Source of the DNA: Methylomonas koyamae
GTDB lineage: Bacteria; Pseudomonadota; Gammaproteobacteria; Methylococcales; Methylomonadaceae
Reading direction: 5' to 3'
DNA length: 64,000 nucleotides
NCBI RefSeq assembly: GCF_001644025.1
Contig: NZ_LUUK01000177.1
Coordinates: 1 to 64,000 of the forward strand
Shown here: one piece after another, positions 52,417 to 62,057 of the stretch
Layout: every line of letters starts with the position of its first letter
How positions within the stretch are numbered: the stretch's first letter is position 1
Made by a program: the position numbers and the translations under genes
Notes under the pieces: generated by a model
The model's database searches: none
Seen by the model: only the letters and a program-made list of their open reading frames with translations
What the model was told of the DNA's origin: nothing

Positions 52417-53714
52417 TGAGTGCCGCTGCAACACGTCATTGTCCGGCGATATTGATCAGCGCCCCTGCCTCCGGGCAAGGCAAGACCACCATTACCGCGG
52501 CCCTGGCCTATCATCATCGCCAGCAAAACCGTAAGGTGCGCGTCTTCAAGACTGGCCCGGATTTTATCGATCCACAAATTCTCAGCTTTGCCTGCGGACA
52601 GCCGGTCTATCAACTGGATTTATGGATGATGGGCGAAGCGCATTGCCGGGAGATGCTTTATCGCGCAGCTAGCGAGGCGGACATCATCTTGATTGAAGGT
52701 GTGATGGGCCTGTTCGACGGCGACAGCAGCAGCGCCGATTTGGCGCAGACACTCAGCACACCGGTGGCCGTTGTCATCGATGCGGGCGGCATGGCACAAA
52801 CCTTTGCCGCCGTGGGGTATGGATTAGCCCATTATCGAGCCAACTTGCCGTTCGCTGGCGTTATCGCCAACAAAGTCGGCAGTCCCGGTCATGCCAAACT
52901 GCTGAAAGAAGCGTTGCCGGAAAACATGCCCTTATTGGCAGCGATGGCGAAAGACGATGGCGTAGGCTTGCCGTCGCGACACTTAGGCTTACTGCAGGCC
53001 GATGAAATCGGCGATCTCGATCTTCGCCTGGCACGCGCCGCCGAATTATTGAACAGCCTTGCGCCGTGCCGATTGCCGGAACCCGTCGCATTCGCGCCGA
53101 TCACCACCACAGCGTCGCCACCGTTACTAACCGGCAAACGCATCGCCGTGGCTCGCGACGCCGCGTTTTCGTTTATCTATCAGGCCAATCTGGATTGCTT
53201 GATGGCGATGGGCGCTGAACTGAGGTTTTTCTCGCCGCTGACCGATTCGGGATTACCTGAAGCCGACAGCATCTATCTGCCCGGTGGTTACCCGGAACTG
53301 CATCTGCAAACATTGGCAAACAATGTTGCCATGAAACAAGCCTTGCAGGCCCATCATCAAGCCGGTAAGCCGATTTACGCCGAATGCGGCGGCTTTTTAT
53401 ATTTGTTGGAACGTTTGACCGATCAAGACGGCCACGCGGCCGCGATGGCCGGACTGTTATCCGGTAGCGCGCAGATGCAAAAACGGCTGGTAAATCTGGG
53501 CATGCACAGTTTGCAGTTGGAACAAGGCGAAATTCGCGGGCACAGCTTCCATCACTCGCAACTGGAAACAGCGCTGCAGCCGTTCACTGAATCCAAGCCG
53601 CAACGCAATCGTAGCCGTAGCGAAAACTTTTACCGGGTGGGTTCGCTGCAGGCTTCCTACCTGCACACTTATTTTCCGTTCAACCCGCAGGTCGCGGCTG
53701 GATTTTTTCTATGA
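52413..53714 (+). CDS. cobB: Cobyrinate a,c-diamide synthase
   Basis: 433 residues. A P-loop in SAPASGQGKTTITAALAYHH, then TGPDFIDPQ and EGVMGLFDGDS form the ATP-binding half. The C-terminal half is a glutamine amidotransferase with the catalytic Cys in IYAECGGFLYL. It amidates two side chains of cobyrinate. Overlaps cobM by 4 bp. Confidence 0.94.
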   Translation: MMSAAATRHCPAILISAPASGQGKTTITAALAYHHRQQNRKVRVFKTGPDFIDPQILSFACGQPVYQLDLWMMGEAHCREMLYRAASEADIILIEGVMGLFDGDSSSADLAQTLSTPVAVVIDAGGMAQTFAAVGYGLAHYRANLPFAGVIANKVGSPGHAKLLKEALPENMPLLAAMAKDDGVGLPSRHLGLLQADEIGDLDLRLARAAELLNSLAPCRLPEPVAFAPITTTASPPLLTGKRIAVARDAAFSFIYQANLDCLMAMGAELRFFSPLTDSGLPEADSIYLPGGYPELHLQTLANNVAMKQALQAHHQAGKPIYAECGGFLYLLERLTDQDGHAAAMAGLLSGSAQMQKRLVNLGMHSLQLEQGEIRGHSFHHSQLETALQPFTESKPQRNRSRSENFYRVGSLQASYLHTYFPFNPQVAAGFFL

Positions 53715-54520
53715 GCAGTGATCCGAGTCAATCGAAAGTCTGGTTTGTCGGCGCTGGTCCCGGCGACCCCGATTTAATCACCGTCAAAGGTCGCGACTTG
53801 ATCGCCAAAGCGGATGCCATTTTATTCGCGGGCTCGCTGGTACAGGCCGCTGCGACGCAATGGGCACCCAGCACATGCGAGATCAAAGATTCCAAAGACA
53901 TGACCCTGGAGCAGATTAGCGACTGGCTCATCGCACAAGCTAGGCCCGGAAAAATAGTGATTCGCTTGCAAACCGGCGACCCTGGTTTGTATGGTGCGTT
54001 GATTGAAATGGTGCAACCACTGGATGCCGCCAACATTGCCGTCGAAGTGGTGCCGGGCGTGTCGTCGGCGTTCGCGGCTATGGCCTGCGCGGTGGAAAGC
54101 CTGAGCTTACCGGAAGTCACGCAAACCGTGATTTTGACCCGCGTCGAAGGCCGCACGCCGATGCCGGAGGGTGAATCCCTGCAGGAACTGGCCAGCCATC
54201 ACACCACGCTGTGCCTGTTTTTATCGATTACCTTGTTGCCCACGATCGAACGCGAATTAAAAGCCGCCGGTTGGGCGGATGATGCCCCGGTCTTGGTGGT
54301 CCACAAAGCCAGCTGGCCGGGCGAGCAGCAAATCATCCGCGGCACCTTGGCCGACATTCGCCAACGCTGCCGCGATGCCAAAATCAACAGTCAGGCCATG
54401 ATCGTCATCAGCCCCACCTTGGGCGCGCGGCACTGGCCATCGTTAAAAAAATCCAAACTTTATGATGCCGGTTTTACCCATCGTTTTCGCCGCGCCGAGC
54501 GGCTTCAGTCTCAGGAATAA
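53711..54520 (+). CDS. cobM: Precorrin-4 C11-methyltransferase
   Basis: 269 residues. A tetrapyrrole methylase: VWFVGAGPGDPDLITVKGRD at the start, VIRLQTGDPGLYGAL and VEVVPGVSSAFAA are its motifs. It methylates C11 (CbiF equivalent). The pathway member follows cobB with a 4-bp overlap. Confidence 0.93.
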   Translation: MSSDPSQSKVWFVGAGPGDPDLITVKGRDLIAKADAILFAGSLVQAAATQWAPSTCEIKDSKDMTLEQISDWLIAQARPGKIVIRLQTGDPGLYGALIEMVQPLDAANIAVEVVPGVSSAFAAMACAVESLSLPEVTQTVILTRVEGRTPMPEGESLQELASHHTTLCLFLSITLLPTIERELKAAGWADDAPVLVVHKASWPGEQQIIRGTLADIRQRCRDAKINSQAMIVISPTLGARHWPSLKKSKLYDAGFTHRFRRAERLQSQE

Positions 54521-54522
54521 GC

Positions 54523-55344
54523 ATGACAACCACCGTCCTTCTGGTTGGCCACGGTTCGCGTAATCAGGCCGGTAACGATGAAATTCAAGCATTTCAACAA
54601 CAGTGGCAAGCCCAACACCCCGATTGGCGCATCGAATTGTGCTACATCGAACTGGCCGACGTGCTGCTGGATGAAGGACTCAGCCGCGCCGCGCAAGGCT
54701 CGGAGCGGGTGATCGTGGTGCCGCTGATCATCAGCGCAGCTGGGCATGTGAAGATGGAGATTCCCGAGCATATAGAGGCCGCCCGCGAACGATTCCCCGG
54801 CGTCGAATTCATCTACGCGCCACATCTGGGCAGCAACGAAACCCTGCTGGCCATTCTGCAAAAACAGCTCAAAACCGCACTCAAATCTCTGGCGATGCCT
54901 GATCCGAAAACCACCGGCGTGATCATATTAGGCCGTGGCTCCTCCGACAAAGTGGCCAACGGCGAACTGGCAAAACTGGCGCGCTGGCTGTTCGAGGCCA
55001 CCGAGCATGAACTGGTCGACATTGCCTTTACCGGCATTACCCATCCGCGCCTGGAAACCGCCGTGCAACGCCAAGTGCGACTGGGCATGACGCAGATTGC
55101 GATTTTGCCGTATTACCTGTTTACCGGCCTGCTGATTGAGCGTATTGCCAAACAGGTTGAGCGTTTGCAAAGCCAATATCCGCAGATTGCATTCGGTGCC
55201 GGTACTTATTTTGGTTTCGACCCGGCGATTTTTAAATTGCTGGATCAACGTGTTACTGAAGCCTGCGACCCGGTCGCGCCAAAAATGCTGGAATGCGATG
55301 GCTGCCAGTACCGTGAACACGCTGAACACCACCATCATCACTGA
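54523..55344 (+). CDS. cbiX: Sirohydrochlorin cobaltochelatase
   Basis: 273 residues with two tandem chelatase halves: VLLVGHGSRNQAGNDEI and GVIILGRGSSDKVANGEL open the halves. The end carries CDGCQYRE and a His tail (HAEHHHHH) that may hold cobalt. It inserts cobalt into sirohydrochlorin, marking the early-cobalt (anaerobic-type) route. cobH follows after 6 bp. Confidence 0.93.
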   Translation: MTTTVLLVGHGSRNQAGNDEIQAFQQQWQAQHPDWRIELCYIELADVLLDEGLSRAAQGSERVIVVPLIISAAGHVKMEIPEHIEAARERFPGVEFIYAPHLGSNETLLAILQKQLKTALKSLAMPDPKTTGVIILGRGSSDKVANGELAKLARWLFEATEHELVDIAFTGITHPRLETAVQRQVRLGMTQIAILPYYLFTGLLIERIAKQVERLQSQYPQIAFGAGTYFGFDPAIFKLLDQRVTEACDPVAPKMLECDGCQYREHAEHHHHH

Positions 55345-55350
55345 GCCGCC

Positions 55351-56019
55351 ATGAGCCAAAATAGCCAGACCGAACAACTCACCCAGGCTGGGCAACAGAT
55401 CGAGCACGATTCTTTTGCCATCGTCGACCGCGAAGTCGGCGAGCACTATTATTCCGATGACCAATGGCAAGTGGTGCGACGCATGATTCACGCCACCGCC
55501 GATTTTGAATTCAATGGCCTGACCGAGTTTTCCGCGCAGGCGGTTGAAGGCGGTATTCAAGCGATTTTAAACGGTGCGCCAATCATCGCCGACGTGGAAA
55601 TGATTTGTGTCGGCCTGTCGCAGCCGCGTCTGGCGCACTTTGGCATTAGCGCCCGCCAGTTTATCGCCGACGCGGATGTCATAGCCGCGGCCAAACAAGT
55701 CAATAGCACCCGCGCGGTGCAAGCTATGCGAAAAGCGCAGCGCCTGAGTTTAATCGATGGAGGCATCGTCGCCGTCGGCAACGCCCCCACCGCCTTGCTG
55801 GAAGTGTTGCGGATGATCAAGGAAGACGGCATCAAACCGGCGCTGATCGTCGGCATGCCGGTCGGTTTTGTTTCTGCTGCCGAATCCAAGGATTTACTCG
55901 CCGAATTACACGATCTGCCCTGGATCATCACCCGCGGCCGCAAGGGTGGCTCGACACTGGTGGTGGCGGCCATACATGCCTTGCTGAGTCTGGCGGAAAC
56001 CCGGCAGAAAGACGCCTGA
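55351..56019 (+). CDS. cobH: Precorrin-8X methylmutase
   Basis: 222 residues. The conserved VVRRMIHATADFEF places the catalytic His, and APIIADVEMICVGL, GNAPTALLEVLRMI and PALIVGMPVGFVSAAESK are typical of CobH/CbiC. It moves the C11 methyl to C12 to give (hydrogeno)cobyrinate. Followed by cbiD after 4 bp. Confidence 0.94.
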   Translation: MSQNSQTEQLTQAGQQIEHDSFAIVDREVGEHYYSDDQWQVVRRMIHATADFEFNGLTEFSAQAVEGGIQAILNGAPIIADVEMICVGLSQPRLAHFGISARQFIADADVIAAAKQVNSTRAVQAMRKAQRLSLIDGGIVAVGNAPTALLEVLRMIKEDGIKPALIVGMPVGFVSAAESKDLLAELHDLPWIITRGRKGGSTLVVAAIHALLSLAETRQKDA

Positions 56020-56023
56020 CAAC

Positions 56024-57127
56024 ATGGCAATGCCCGAACGCAAACCCAAAGGTACCCGTAAGGGTTACACCACCGGCGCCTGTTCGGCGGCAGCGGCGCG
56101 GGCGGCCGTGCAGGGTTTGCTGAATGGTCGCGTGCCGGACACTATCGACTGCGTGCTGCCCAATGGACAAGACGTGGCGTTCAAAGTCGAAGAAAGCTTC
56201 GTACAGAACGATAGAGCACATGCTGTCATTGAAAAAGATGCCGGTGACGATCCGGATTGTACCCATCACGCTCGGCTGACGGCGGATGTGATTTGGATAG
56301 AACAACCGGACACTATCGTATTGCAAGGTGGCGAAGGCATCGGCCAGATCACCCGTCCCGGTTTGGGGCTTGAGGTTGGCGGCCCGGCCATCAATCCGGT
56401 TCCGCGCAAAAATATCGAAGATAACATCCGCTTGATCGCCGGCGAAGCCTTAAAAACCAGAGGCTTTCAGGTGACCCTCTCCGTACCGGGCGGCGAAGAG
56501 ATGGCAAAAAAAACCCTGAACTATCGTTTGGGCATCATCGGCGGCATTTCGATTTTAGGCACCACCGGCATCGTGCATCCGTATTCCACGGCGGCGTTTC
56601 GGGCCAGCGTGGTGCAAGGCGTGGAAGTGGCGGCCAATCAGGGTCAGGCTAGCGTGGTGCTGACCACCGGCGGCCGCACCGAGAAATTCGTGATGCGCGA
56701 ATTGCCCGAGCTGGATGAAAGCTGTTTCGTGCAAATGGGCGACTTTCTAACACCCGCACTGGACGCCGCCGCTCGTTGCGGGATTCGGAACATCATCATC
56801 GGCGGCATGGTCGGCAAGCTGACCAAAATGGCCCAGGGTGAAATCATTACTCATGCCGGTCGCGCCCCAGTCGATGTGGAACTGGTCGCCGATATTGCCC
56901 GAAGCATCGGTGCGCCGGACGATGTGTGCGACGCCATCGCCGCCCAGGAAACCGCTCGCTACGCCTCCGAATGCATGGCCGAGTTGGGGTTGGAATACGA
57001 ATTTCATGTCGAACTGGCTAACCGAGTCATCGCCACCTTGGAAAACCGTTATCCCGGCCGTTTTCACATCAGTGTTCTGGTGTGTGATTTCGATGGCAAC
57101 AAACTGGCCGAAGCCGGAAGGAATTGA
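56024..57127 (+). CDS. cbiD: Cobalt-precorrin-5B C1-methyltransferase
   Basis: 367 residues. RKGYTTGACSAAAARAA and FLTPALDAAARCGIRNIIIGG, with GGISILGTTGIVHPYS, are CbiD signatures. It methylates C1 in the cobalt-first pathway. Partners CbiG, CbiX and CobM surround it. The following gene starts just after its stop codon. Confidence 0.94.
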   Translation: MAMPERKPKGTRKGYTTGACSAAAARAAVQGLLNGRVPDTIDCVLPNGQDVAFKVEESFVQNDRAHAVIEKDAGDDPDCTHHARLTADVIWIEQPDTIVLQGGEGIGQITRPGLGLEVGGPAINPVPRKNIEDNIRLIAGEALKTRGFQVTLSVPGGEEMAKKTLNYRLGIIGGISILGTTGIVHPYSTAAFRASVVQGVEVAANQGQASVVLTTGGRTEKFVMRELPELDESCFVQMGDFLTPALDAAARCGIRNIIIGGMVGKLTKMAQGEIITHAGRAPVDVELVADIARSIGAPDDVCDAIAAQETARYASECMAELGLEYEFHVELANRVIATLENRYPGRFHISVLVCDFDGNKLAEAGRN

Positions 57128-57129
57128 TC

Positions 57130-58437
57130 ATGCAAGCGATGTGCAGTTTTATCGGCGTACTCGACAACGGCGTCGCCAGCCTGAGCCAGGAGGCCTTGCA
57201 GGTATTACGCGAAGCCAAGCATGTCATCGCCGGTAGCCGTCTGCTGGCAACGCTGGCTGATGACATCATTGAAGCTAGACACTACGACTTAACCGGGCAA
57301 CTCAAACAAGTGCCGGACTGGATCAATGCCGCGTTGGCACGCAATGAAGCGGTCGCGGTACTGGCCACTGGTGACCCCTTGTGTCACGGCATCGCCGGGT
57401 TTCTGGCCGGCAAACTGGAATCCAGCCGTGTGCGTATCCTGCCCAATCTGAGCACCCTGCAATTGGCCTTTGCCGAGTTGAAATTGTCTTGGCAAGCCGC
57501 CGCTATCGCTTCGATCCACAGTAAGGATGCCGGTGAATGGCTGCGCGGGGCCACGCCGGAGCATGGCTTGTACGAATTGGCTCAGCGCTGCCGCCAACAC
57601 GATTTGCTGGCGATATTGACCAGCCCGGACAACACCCCGGCGCGTATCGCCCGCTTATTGCAAATCGAAGGCTTGGCCGATGTGTTCGAAATGGCGATTG
57701 CCGAAGCCCTAAAGCAACCGGAACAGCGCGTCAGCGCCTGGCTGACCATCGCTGAGGTGGCCCAAAACAGCTATCGAGATCCCAACGTAGTCATTCTGAA
57801 ACGCAAAGCGGCTGTGCCCGCACCGGTACTGTTCGGGGTCAGCGACGACAGCTTTCAGCAGCGCAAGCCTGAAAAAGGTCTGATCACCAAACGCGAAGTG
57901 AGGGCGGTATCGCTTGCCCGCATGCAGCTGACAAGAAGCAGTATTGTCTGGGACATCGGCGCCGGCTCCGGCTCGGTGGGTCTGGAGGCCGCGCGCTTGT
58001 GTCCGGACGGGCATGTATTTGCCATCGAAAAAAACGCCGATGATATTGCTAATGTGGAACAGAATCAGGCTTCCTGGGGCATCAACAATTACAGCTTCGT
58101 GCAGGGCAAGGCGCCGCAATTTCTCGACACCTGGCGCGATCCGGATGCGGTATTCATCGGCGGTTCCGGCGGGGAATTGGCCGAACTGATCGCCTTGTGT
58201 TTAGGGCGTTTGCGCCCGGCGGGTTGGCTGGTGATGAATTTCGTCACGCTGGAGAACCTGTCCACCGCCGTCGAGACCCTGAAACAGCTCGGCGCAGACT
58301 GGGACGTCTGCCAGATTCAAGCTTCCCGTAGTAGCCCGATTCTGGCCATGCATCGCATGCAGGCCGAAAATCCAGTGTGGATCGTATCGGCCACTCATCC
58401 TTTACAGCCCAAAACCTGCGGTCAAGATGAACACTAA
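57130..58437 (+). CDS. cobL: Precorrin-6Y methyltransferase/decarboxylase, CbiE-CbiT fusion
   Basis: 435 residues from the ATG at 57130 (GGAAGGA 7 bases before); a TTG at 57124 is also possible. The N-terminal half is CbiE (VLDNGVASLSQEALQVLREA, ATGDPLCHGIAGFL). The C-terminal half is CbiT with the SAM site in VWDIGAGSGSVGLEAARLCP. The fused enzyme methylates C5 and C15 and removes a carboxyl. Overlaps cobI by 11 bp. Confidence 0.94.
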   Translation: MQAMCSFIGVLDNGVASLSQEALQVLREAKHVIAGSRLLATLADDIIEARHYDLTGQLKQVPDWINAALARNEAVAVLATGDPLCHGIAGFLAGKLESSRVRILPNLSTLQLAFAELKLSWQAAAIASIHSKDAGEWLRGATPEHGLYELAQRCRQHDLLAILTSPDNTPARIARLLQIEGLADVFEMAIAEALKQPEQRVSAWLTIAEVAQNSYRDPNVVILKRKAAVPAPVLFGVSDDSFQQRKPEKGLITKREVRAVSLARMQLTRSSIVWDIGAGSGSVGLEAARLCPDGHVFAIEKNADDIANVEQNQASWGINNYSFVQGKAPQFLDTWRDPDAVFIGGSGGELAELIALCLGRLRPAGWLVMNFVTLENLSTAVETLKQLGADWDVCQIQASRSSPILAMHRMQAENPVWIVSATHPLQPKTCGQDEH

Positions 58438-59203
58438 ACTCGGCACCCTCTACGGCGTTTCCCTTGGTCCAGGCGATCCTGGGCTCATTACTCGCCGCGC
58501 CTGGGATTTACTGACCGGTCCGGGCCATTGGACTTATCCGGTGCGCAAAAAAAACAGCGACAGTTATGCCTTGGACATAGCCTTGCGCGCCGGCCTGGAA
58601 CTGCGTGCCGAACATAGCGAGCTGCATTTTCCGATGACTCACGATGCCGAGATTCTGGCCCGTTACTGGCTGGATGCAGCACAAACCGTGTTGGCAATAT
58701 TACAACGCGGCGAGGATGTGTTGTTTCTGGTGGAGGGCGATGCATCAACCTATTCCACCTTCGGCCATTTGCAACGCAGTGTTCGTGCCTTACAGCCGGA
58801 AGTTACAGTCGAAGTAGTGCCGGGGGTGTCGTCATTTCATGCCGCTGCGGCGCGCAGTGGCGAACCGTTGGCGGATGTCGATGACACCATCGCCATAGTA
58901 CCGGCGGGATATGGTATCGCGCAGATCGAGCGCATGCTGAGCGACTTCGATACCTTGGTGTTGCTCAAGGTCAAACCGCTGCTGGACGACATCATCGATC
59001 TGTTGCGCCGCCGCGATTTGCTGGCTCATGGCTGGTTCGTGGAAAAAGCCGGGGCGCCGGAAGAACGCATGGTGCACGACATCGCCAGCCTTGAGGGGCA
59101 AAAGGTCAATTATCTGTCGTTACTGATCATCAAAAACCCAGGCCGTCAGCGCAGCGAAATGCAACGCGGTTGCCGCAAGAAAAAGGACTCAATCGATGAA
59201 TGA
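58427..59203 (+). CDS. cobI: Precorrin-2 C20-methyltransferase
   Basis: 258 residues. Tetrapyrrole methylase motifs are LYGVSLGPGDPGLITRRAWD, FLVEGDASTYSTFGHL and VEVVPGVSSFHAAAARSG, which fit CobI/CbiL. It methylates C20 of precorrin-2 (or cobalt-precorrin-2). Overlaps cbiG by 8 bp. Confidence 0.93.
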   Translation: MNTKLGTLYGVSLGPGDPGLITRRAWDLLTGPGHWTYPVRKKNSDSYALDIALRAGLELRAEHSELHFPMTHDAEILARYWLDAAQTVLAILQRGEDVLFLVEGDASTYSTFGHLQRSVRALQPEVTVEVVPGVSSFHAAAARSGEPLADVDDTIAIVPAGYGIAQIERMLSDFDTLVLLKVKPLLDDIIDLLRRRDLLAHGWFVEKAGAPEERMVHDIASLEGQKVNYLSLLIIKNPGRQRSEMQRGCRKKKDSIDE

Positions 59204-59933
59204 AGTGCGTGTCGCGCTGGTGGCGATTACCAAACACGGCGCCGGGATTGCCACTCGCCTGGCGCCACAACTCCCCGAAGCGGAGGTGGTGGTGTCGGAG
59301 AAACAAGCCAAGCATTTGGGTGATTTTGCCAATCCGCGCCGGGTCTATCAGGGGGCATTGAGCGCGCAAATCGGTGAGTTGTTCGCATCCTACGACCAAA
59401 TTATTTTTCTGGTGTCGCTGGGTGCGGTGGTACGGCTGATTGCGCCGCATCTTAAATCCAAGGATGAAGATCCCGGTGTGCTGGTGATAGACGATGCCGC
59501 CGAATTCGTGATTCCGGTGCTATCCGGCCATGTCGGCGGTGCCAATGCTTATGCCCAAAAAGTCGCCGCGTTGCTAAATGCCACGCCGGTGCTGACCACC
59601 GCATCGGATGTGGGCAAAACCATTCCGGTGGACATTTTGGGCCGCGAACTGGGCTGGCAAGTGGAAGCCCCTAAGATTAACATCACGCGTGTGTCAGCGG
59701 ACGTGGTCAATCAACTGCCGATTGCCTTCGTGCAAGAAGCCGGTAGTTCAAATTGGTGGACGCGGCCATCGCCGTTACCGGCCAATATTCATCTGTTCCA
59801 GCGCTTTGAGGACGTCAACACTGAACAATACCGGTCGATTCTATGGGTCACACACCGGGCAATCGATCCGGCTGTTTGGCAACAACTGGCTGAGCGACTG
59901 GTGGTGTATAGGCCGCCCAGGGATCAAGCGTAA
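59196..59933 (+). CDS. cbiG: CbiG N-terminal/central part (cobalt-precorrin-5A hydrolase)
   Basis: 245 residues. The pattern VALVAITKHGAGIATRLAPQ, IIFLVSLGAVVRLIAPHLKS, AEFVIPVLSGHVGGANAYAQ and TTASDVGKTIPVDILGRELG is CbiG. CbiG opens the delta-lactone and releases acetaldehyde during ring contraction. The C-terminal domain is a separate gene 4 bp downstream. Confidence 0.92.
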   Translation: MNEVRVALVAITKHGAGIATRLAPQLPEAEVVVSEKQAKHLGDFANPRRVYQGALSAQIGELFASYDQIIFLVSLGAVVRLIAPHLKSKDEDPGVLVIDDAAEFVIPVLSGHVGGANAYAQKVAALLNATPVLTTASDVGKTIPVDILGRELGWQVEAPKINITRVSADVVNQLPIAFVQEAGSSNWWTRPSPLPANIHLFQRFEDVNTEQYRSILWVTHRAIDPAVWQQLAERLVVYRPPRDQA

Positions 59934-59937
59934 GCGT

Positions 59938-60330
59938 ATGAAAGTCATGATTGGCATGGGTTGCGACCGCAATGCCAGCCTGGAAACCTTACGGCAAGCC
60001 TTGGCTCAGGCTTTGTGGCAATGCGGGCTGGACGTGTCAGCGGTAGCCGGTTTGGCCAGCATCGACAAAAAAAACGACGAAGCAGCCCTGTTACAACTGG
60101 CCCAACTACACCGTTGGCCGCTGTATTTTTACCCGGCTGAGGCATTGGCCAGCATCCCGGTACTGAATCCATCCGAGGTGGTCATGAAATACATGGGTAC
60201 ACCGGCGGTGGCGGAAGCGGCGGCACTGAAAGCGGCCAATGCCGAGCTGACGAATTTACTGGTCGAGAAACATAAATATTGCGGTGTGGACGGCAAGAAC
60301 GCCACCGTTTCGATAGCGAGAATTAAATGA
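59938..60330 (+). CDS. CbiG C-terminal domain / CobE-like protein
   Basis: 130 residues from the ATG at 59938; the frame runs open upstream within cbiG but the coding start is here. VMIGMGCDRNASLETLRQAL and LASIDKKNDEAALLQLAQLH match the CobE/CbiG_C domain, and KHKYCGVDGKNATVSIARIK its end. It probably works with the protein encoded by cbiG to open the ring. Overlaps cobJ by 4 bp. Confidence 0.88.
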   Translation: MKVMIGMGCDRNASLETLRQALAQALWQCGLDVSAVAGLASIDKKNDEAALLQLAQLHRWPLYFYPAEALASIPVLNPSEVVMKYMGTPAVAEAAALKAANAELTNLLVEKHKYCGVDGKNATVSIARIK

Positions 60331-61688
60331 CAAAAGCAGGCAAAATTTTACTGGTGGGTATCGGCCCCGGCGCGCATGAGCACATGACTGCTCGCGCTCG
60401 CCAAGCGATTGCGGAAGCGGATGTGGTGATTGGTTACAGCACCTACATCAAACTGGTGCAAGACTTGCTCGATGGCAAGGAAGTCATCAAAAAAGGCATG
60501 ACCGAAGAACTGGATCGTAGTATCGAAGCTTATGAACATGCCAAGCAGGGCAAGATCGTCGCTATGGTGTCGTCCGGCGACATCGGCGTTTACGGCATGG
60601 CCGGACCCACTTATGAACTGCTGCTGGACAGTGGTTGGACGCCGGATGATCCGATTCAGGTGGAAGTGGTGCCCGGTAGTACCGCGTTGTCGAGTTGCGC
60701 ATCCCTGGTCGGGGCGCCGCTGACCCATGATTTTTGTTCGATCTCGCTGTCCGACTTGTTGACGCCCTGGCCGGTGATCGCCCGCCGCCTGGAAAGCGCT
60801 GCGCGCGGGGATTTCGTGGTGGCTTTGTATAACCCGAAAAGCGGTCGCCGCACGCAGCATATCGTCGAAGCGCAAACTATATTGCTGCGTCATCGTAGCC
60901 CGGACACGCCGGTTGCCATCGTTAAATCCGGTTATCGTGCTCGGCAACACATCCAGCTTGTTCGCTTGGTGGAGATGGCCGATTGCGACATCGGCATGTT
61001 GACCACGGTCTTGGTCGGCAACAGCAGCACCTTCGTCCGTGCAGGGTTGATGGTGACGCCGCGCGGCTATGCCAATAAATATGACGCCATGACCGGCGAA
61101 ACCCGCGCAGGCGAACAGGCAGGTCGTTCGCTGAGCATGGGCTTGGAGGGCTGGAAAGGTTGTGTGCGGCAATATTTGCGCGACACGCCCAAGGTGACAT
61201 TGCAACAGGCCGCAGCATACTTCGCGCAACCGCTGGCGGACATTCTCGATGCCGTCAGCCAGTCCACGCCGGGCGACCAAGCCGGCCTGTTCTGCGCGCA
61301 ACGGGCAATCCCGGACAGCCATAATCGTTTGCTGGAATCATTCCAGGCTTGGGGCAAATTACGCGCCGTGGTGCGCAGCGAAGCGGGCGCCGTAGCGGAA
61401 TTGCTGATCAACGCTGCCGATTTGCAAAGCAAAAACGGCTGGATGAGTATCGTCAACGACGCTTTTCATTTTCACATCGACTGGCGCAAGGCCCAGCAGA
61501 TCTGGTTTGTGAGCCGACAGAATCAAGCCTATGGCATTCAGGTACTCGATCAACACGGCGACGCCTTATTCAACTTATGGTTAGTCGCTGACGAAGCAGG
61601 CTTCGACAGCACAGCCCTACAACATTACCGCGATGACCGAGCGCAATTTAGCGCCCCAACTGTTCTGGAACCTACCCACCATGACTGA
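60327..61688 (+). CDS. cobJ: Precorrin-3B C17-methyltransferase with C-terminal HemS/ChuX-like extension
   Basis: 453 residues, much longer than plain CobJ (about 250). Residues about 1-250 are CobJ/CbiH: ILLVGIGPGAHEHMTARARQ, MVSSGDIGVYGMAGPTYELL and VEVVPGSTALSSCASLVGAP. The tail (about 270-453) contains WKGCVRQYLRDTPKVTLQQA and, in the end part, FHFHIDWRKAQQIWFVSRQN, GIQVLDQHGDALFNLWL, resembling half of a HemS/ChuX heme-binding domain. Its role in ring contraction is unknown. The tail overlaps the ferredoxin start by 8 bp. Confidence 0.85.
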   Translation: MTKAGKILLVGIGPGAHEHMTARARQAIAEADVVIGYSTYIKLVQDLLDGKEVIKKGMTEELDRSIEAYEHAKQGKIVAMVSSGDIGVYGMAGPTYELLLDSGWTPDDPIQVEVVPGSTALSSCASLVGAPLTHDFCSISLSDLLTPWPVIARRLESAARGDFVVALYNPKSGRRTQHIVEAQTILLRHRSPDTPVAIVKSGYRARQHIQLVRLVEMADCDIGMLTTVLVGNSSTFVRAGLMVTPRGYANKYDAMTGETRAGEQAGRSLSMGLEGWKGCVRQYLRDTPKVTLQQAAAYFAQPLADILDAVSQSTPGDQAGLFCAQRAIPDSHNRLLESFQAWGKLRAVVRSEAGAVAELLINAADLQSKNGWMSIVNDAFHFHIDWRKAQQIWFVSRQNQAYGIQVLDQHGDALFNLWLVADEAGFDSTALQHYRDDRAQFSAPTVLEPTHHD

Positions 61689-62040
61689 TAACATCATCCC
61701 CATGCCGGAAAAACCCAAAATGGGTGACTACAAACGCCACTTGCTGGTGTGTACCGGCCCCCGCTGCACCGAAAATGGCGAAGCGCAGGCCTTGTTCGAA
61801 ACCCTGGGGGAGAAATTTAAAGCGGCCGGCATTGATAAAGGCGAACTCAGGGTTAAGCGCACCCGCACCCACTGTTTCGCCACCTGCAAATCCGGCCCCA
61901 TCCTATGCGTGCAACCCGATGGTATCTGGTATTACAACGTCAATGAAACCAATTTACAGCGCATCATTGATGAGCATTTGGTGGGCGGTCGACCTGTCGA
62001 AGAGCTGATTTATCATCAAAGTACTTGCTCGGTTCCATAG
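61681..62040 (+). CDS. Thioredoxin-like 2Fe-2S ferredoxin
   Basis: 119 residues. CTGPRCTENGE, then RTRTHCFATCKSGPIL supply the four cluster cysteines of a thioredoxin-fold 2Fe-2S ferredoxin. Similar small proteins (CbiW-type) accompany cobalamin genes and may feed electrons to ring-contraction or reduction steps. Its location between cobJ and cysG suggests such a role. Confidence 0.88.
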   Translation: MTDNIIPMPEKPKMGDYKRHLLVCTGPRCTENGEAQALFETLGEKFKAAGIDKGELRVKRTRTHCFATCKSGPILCVQPDGIWYYNVNETNLQRIIDEHLVGGRPVEELIYHQSTCSVP

Positions 62041-62057
62041 CAGTAAAACAAAGCGTT

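Noticed and set aside
60348..61322. 324-codon minus-strand frame opposite cobJ
   Set aside because: Antisense shadow of cobJ; no plausible protein family.
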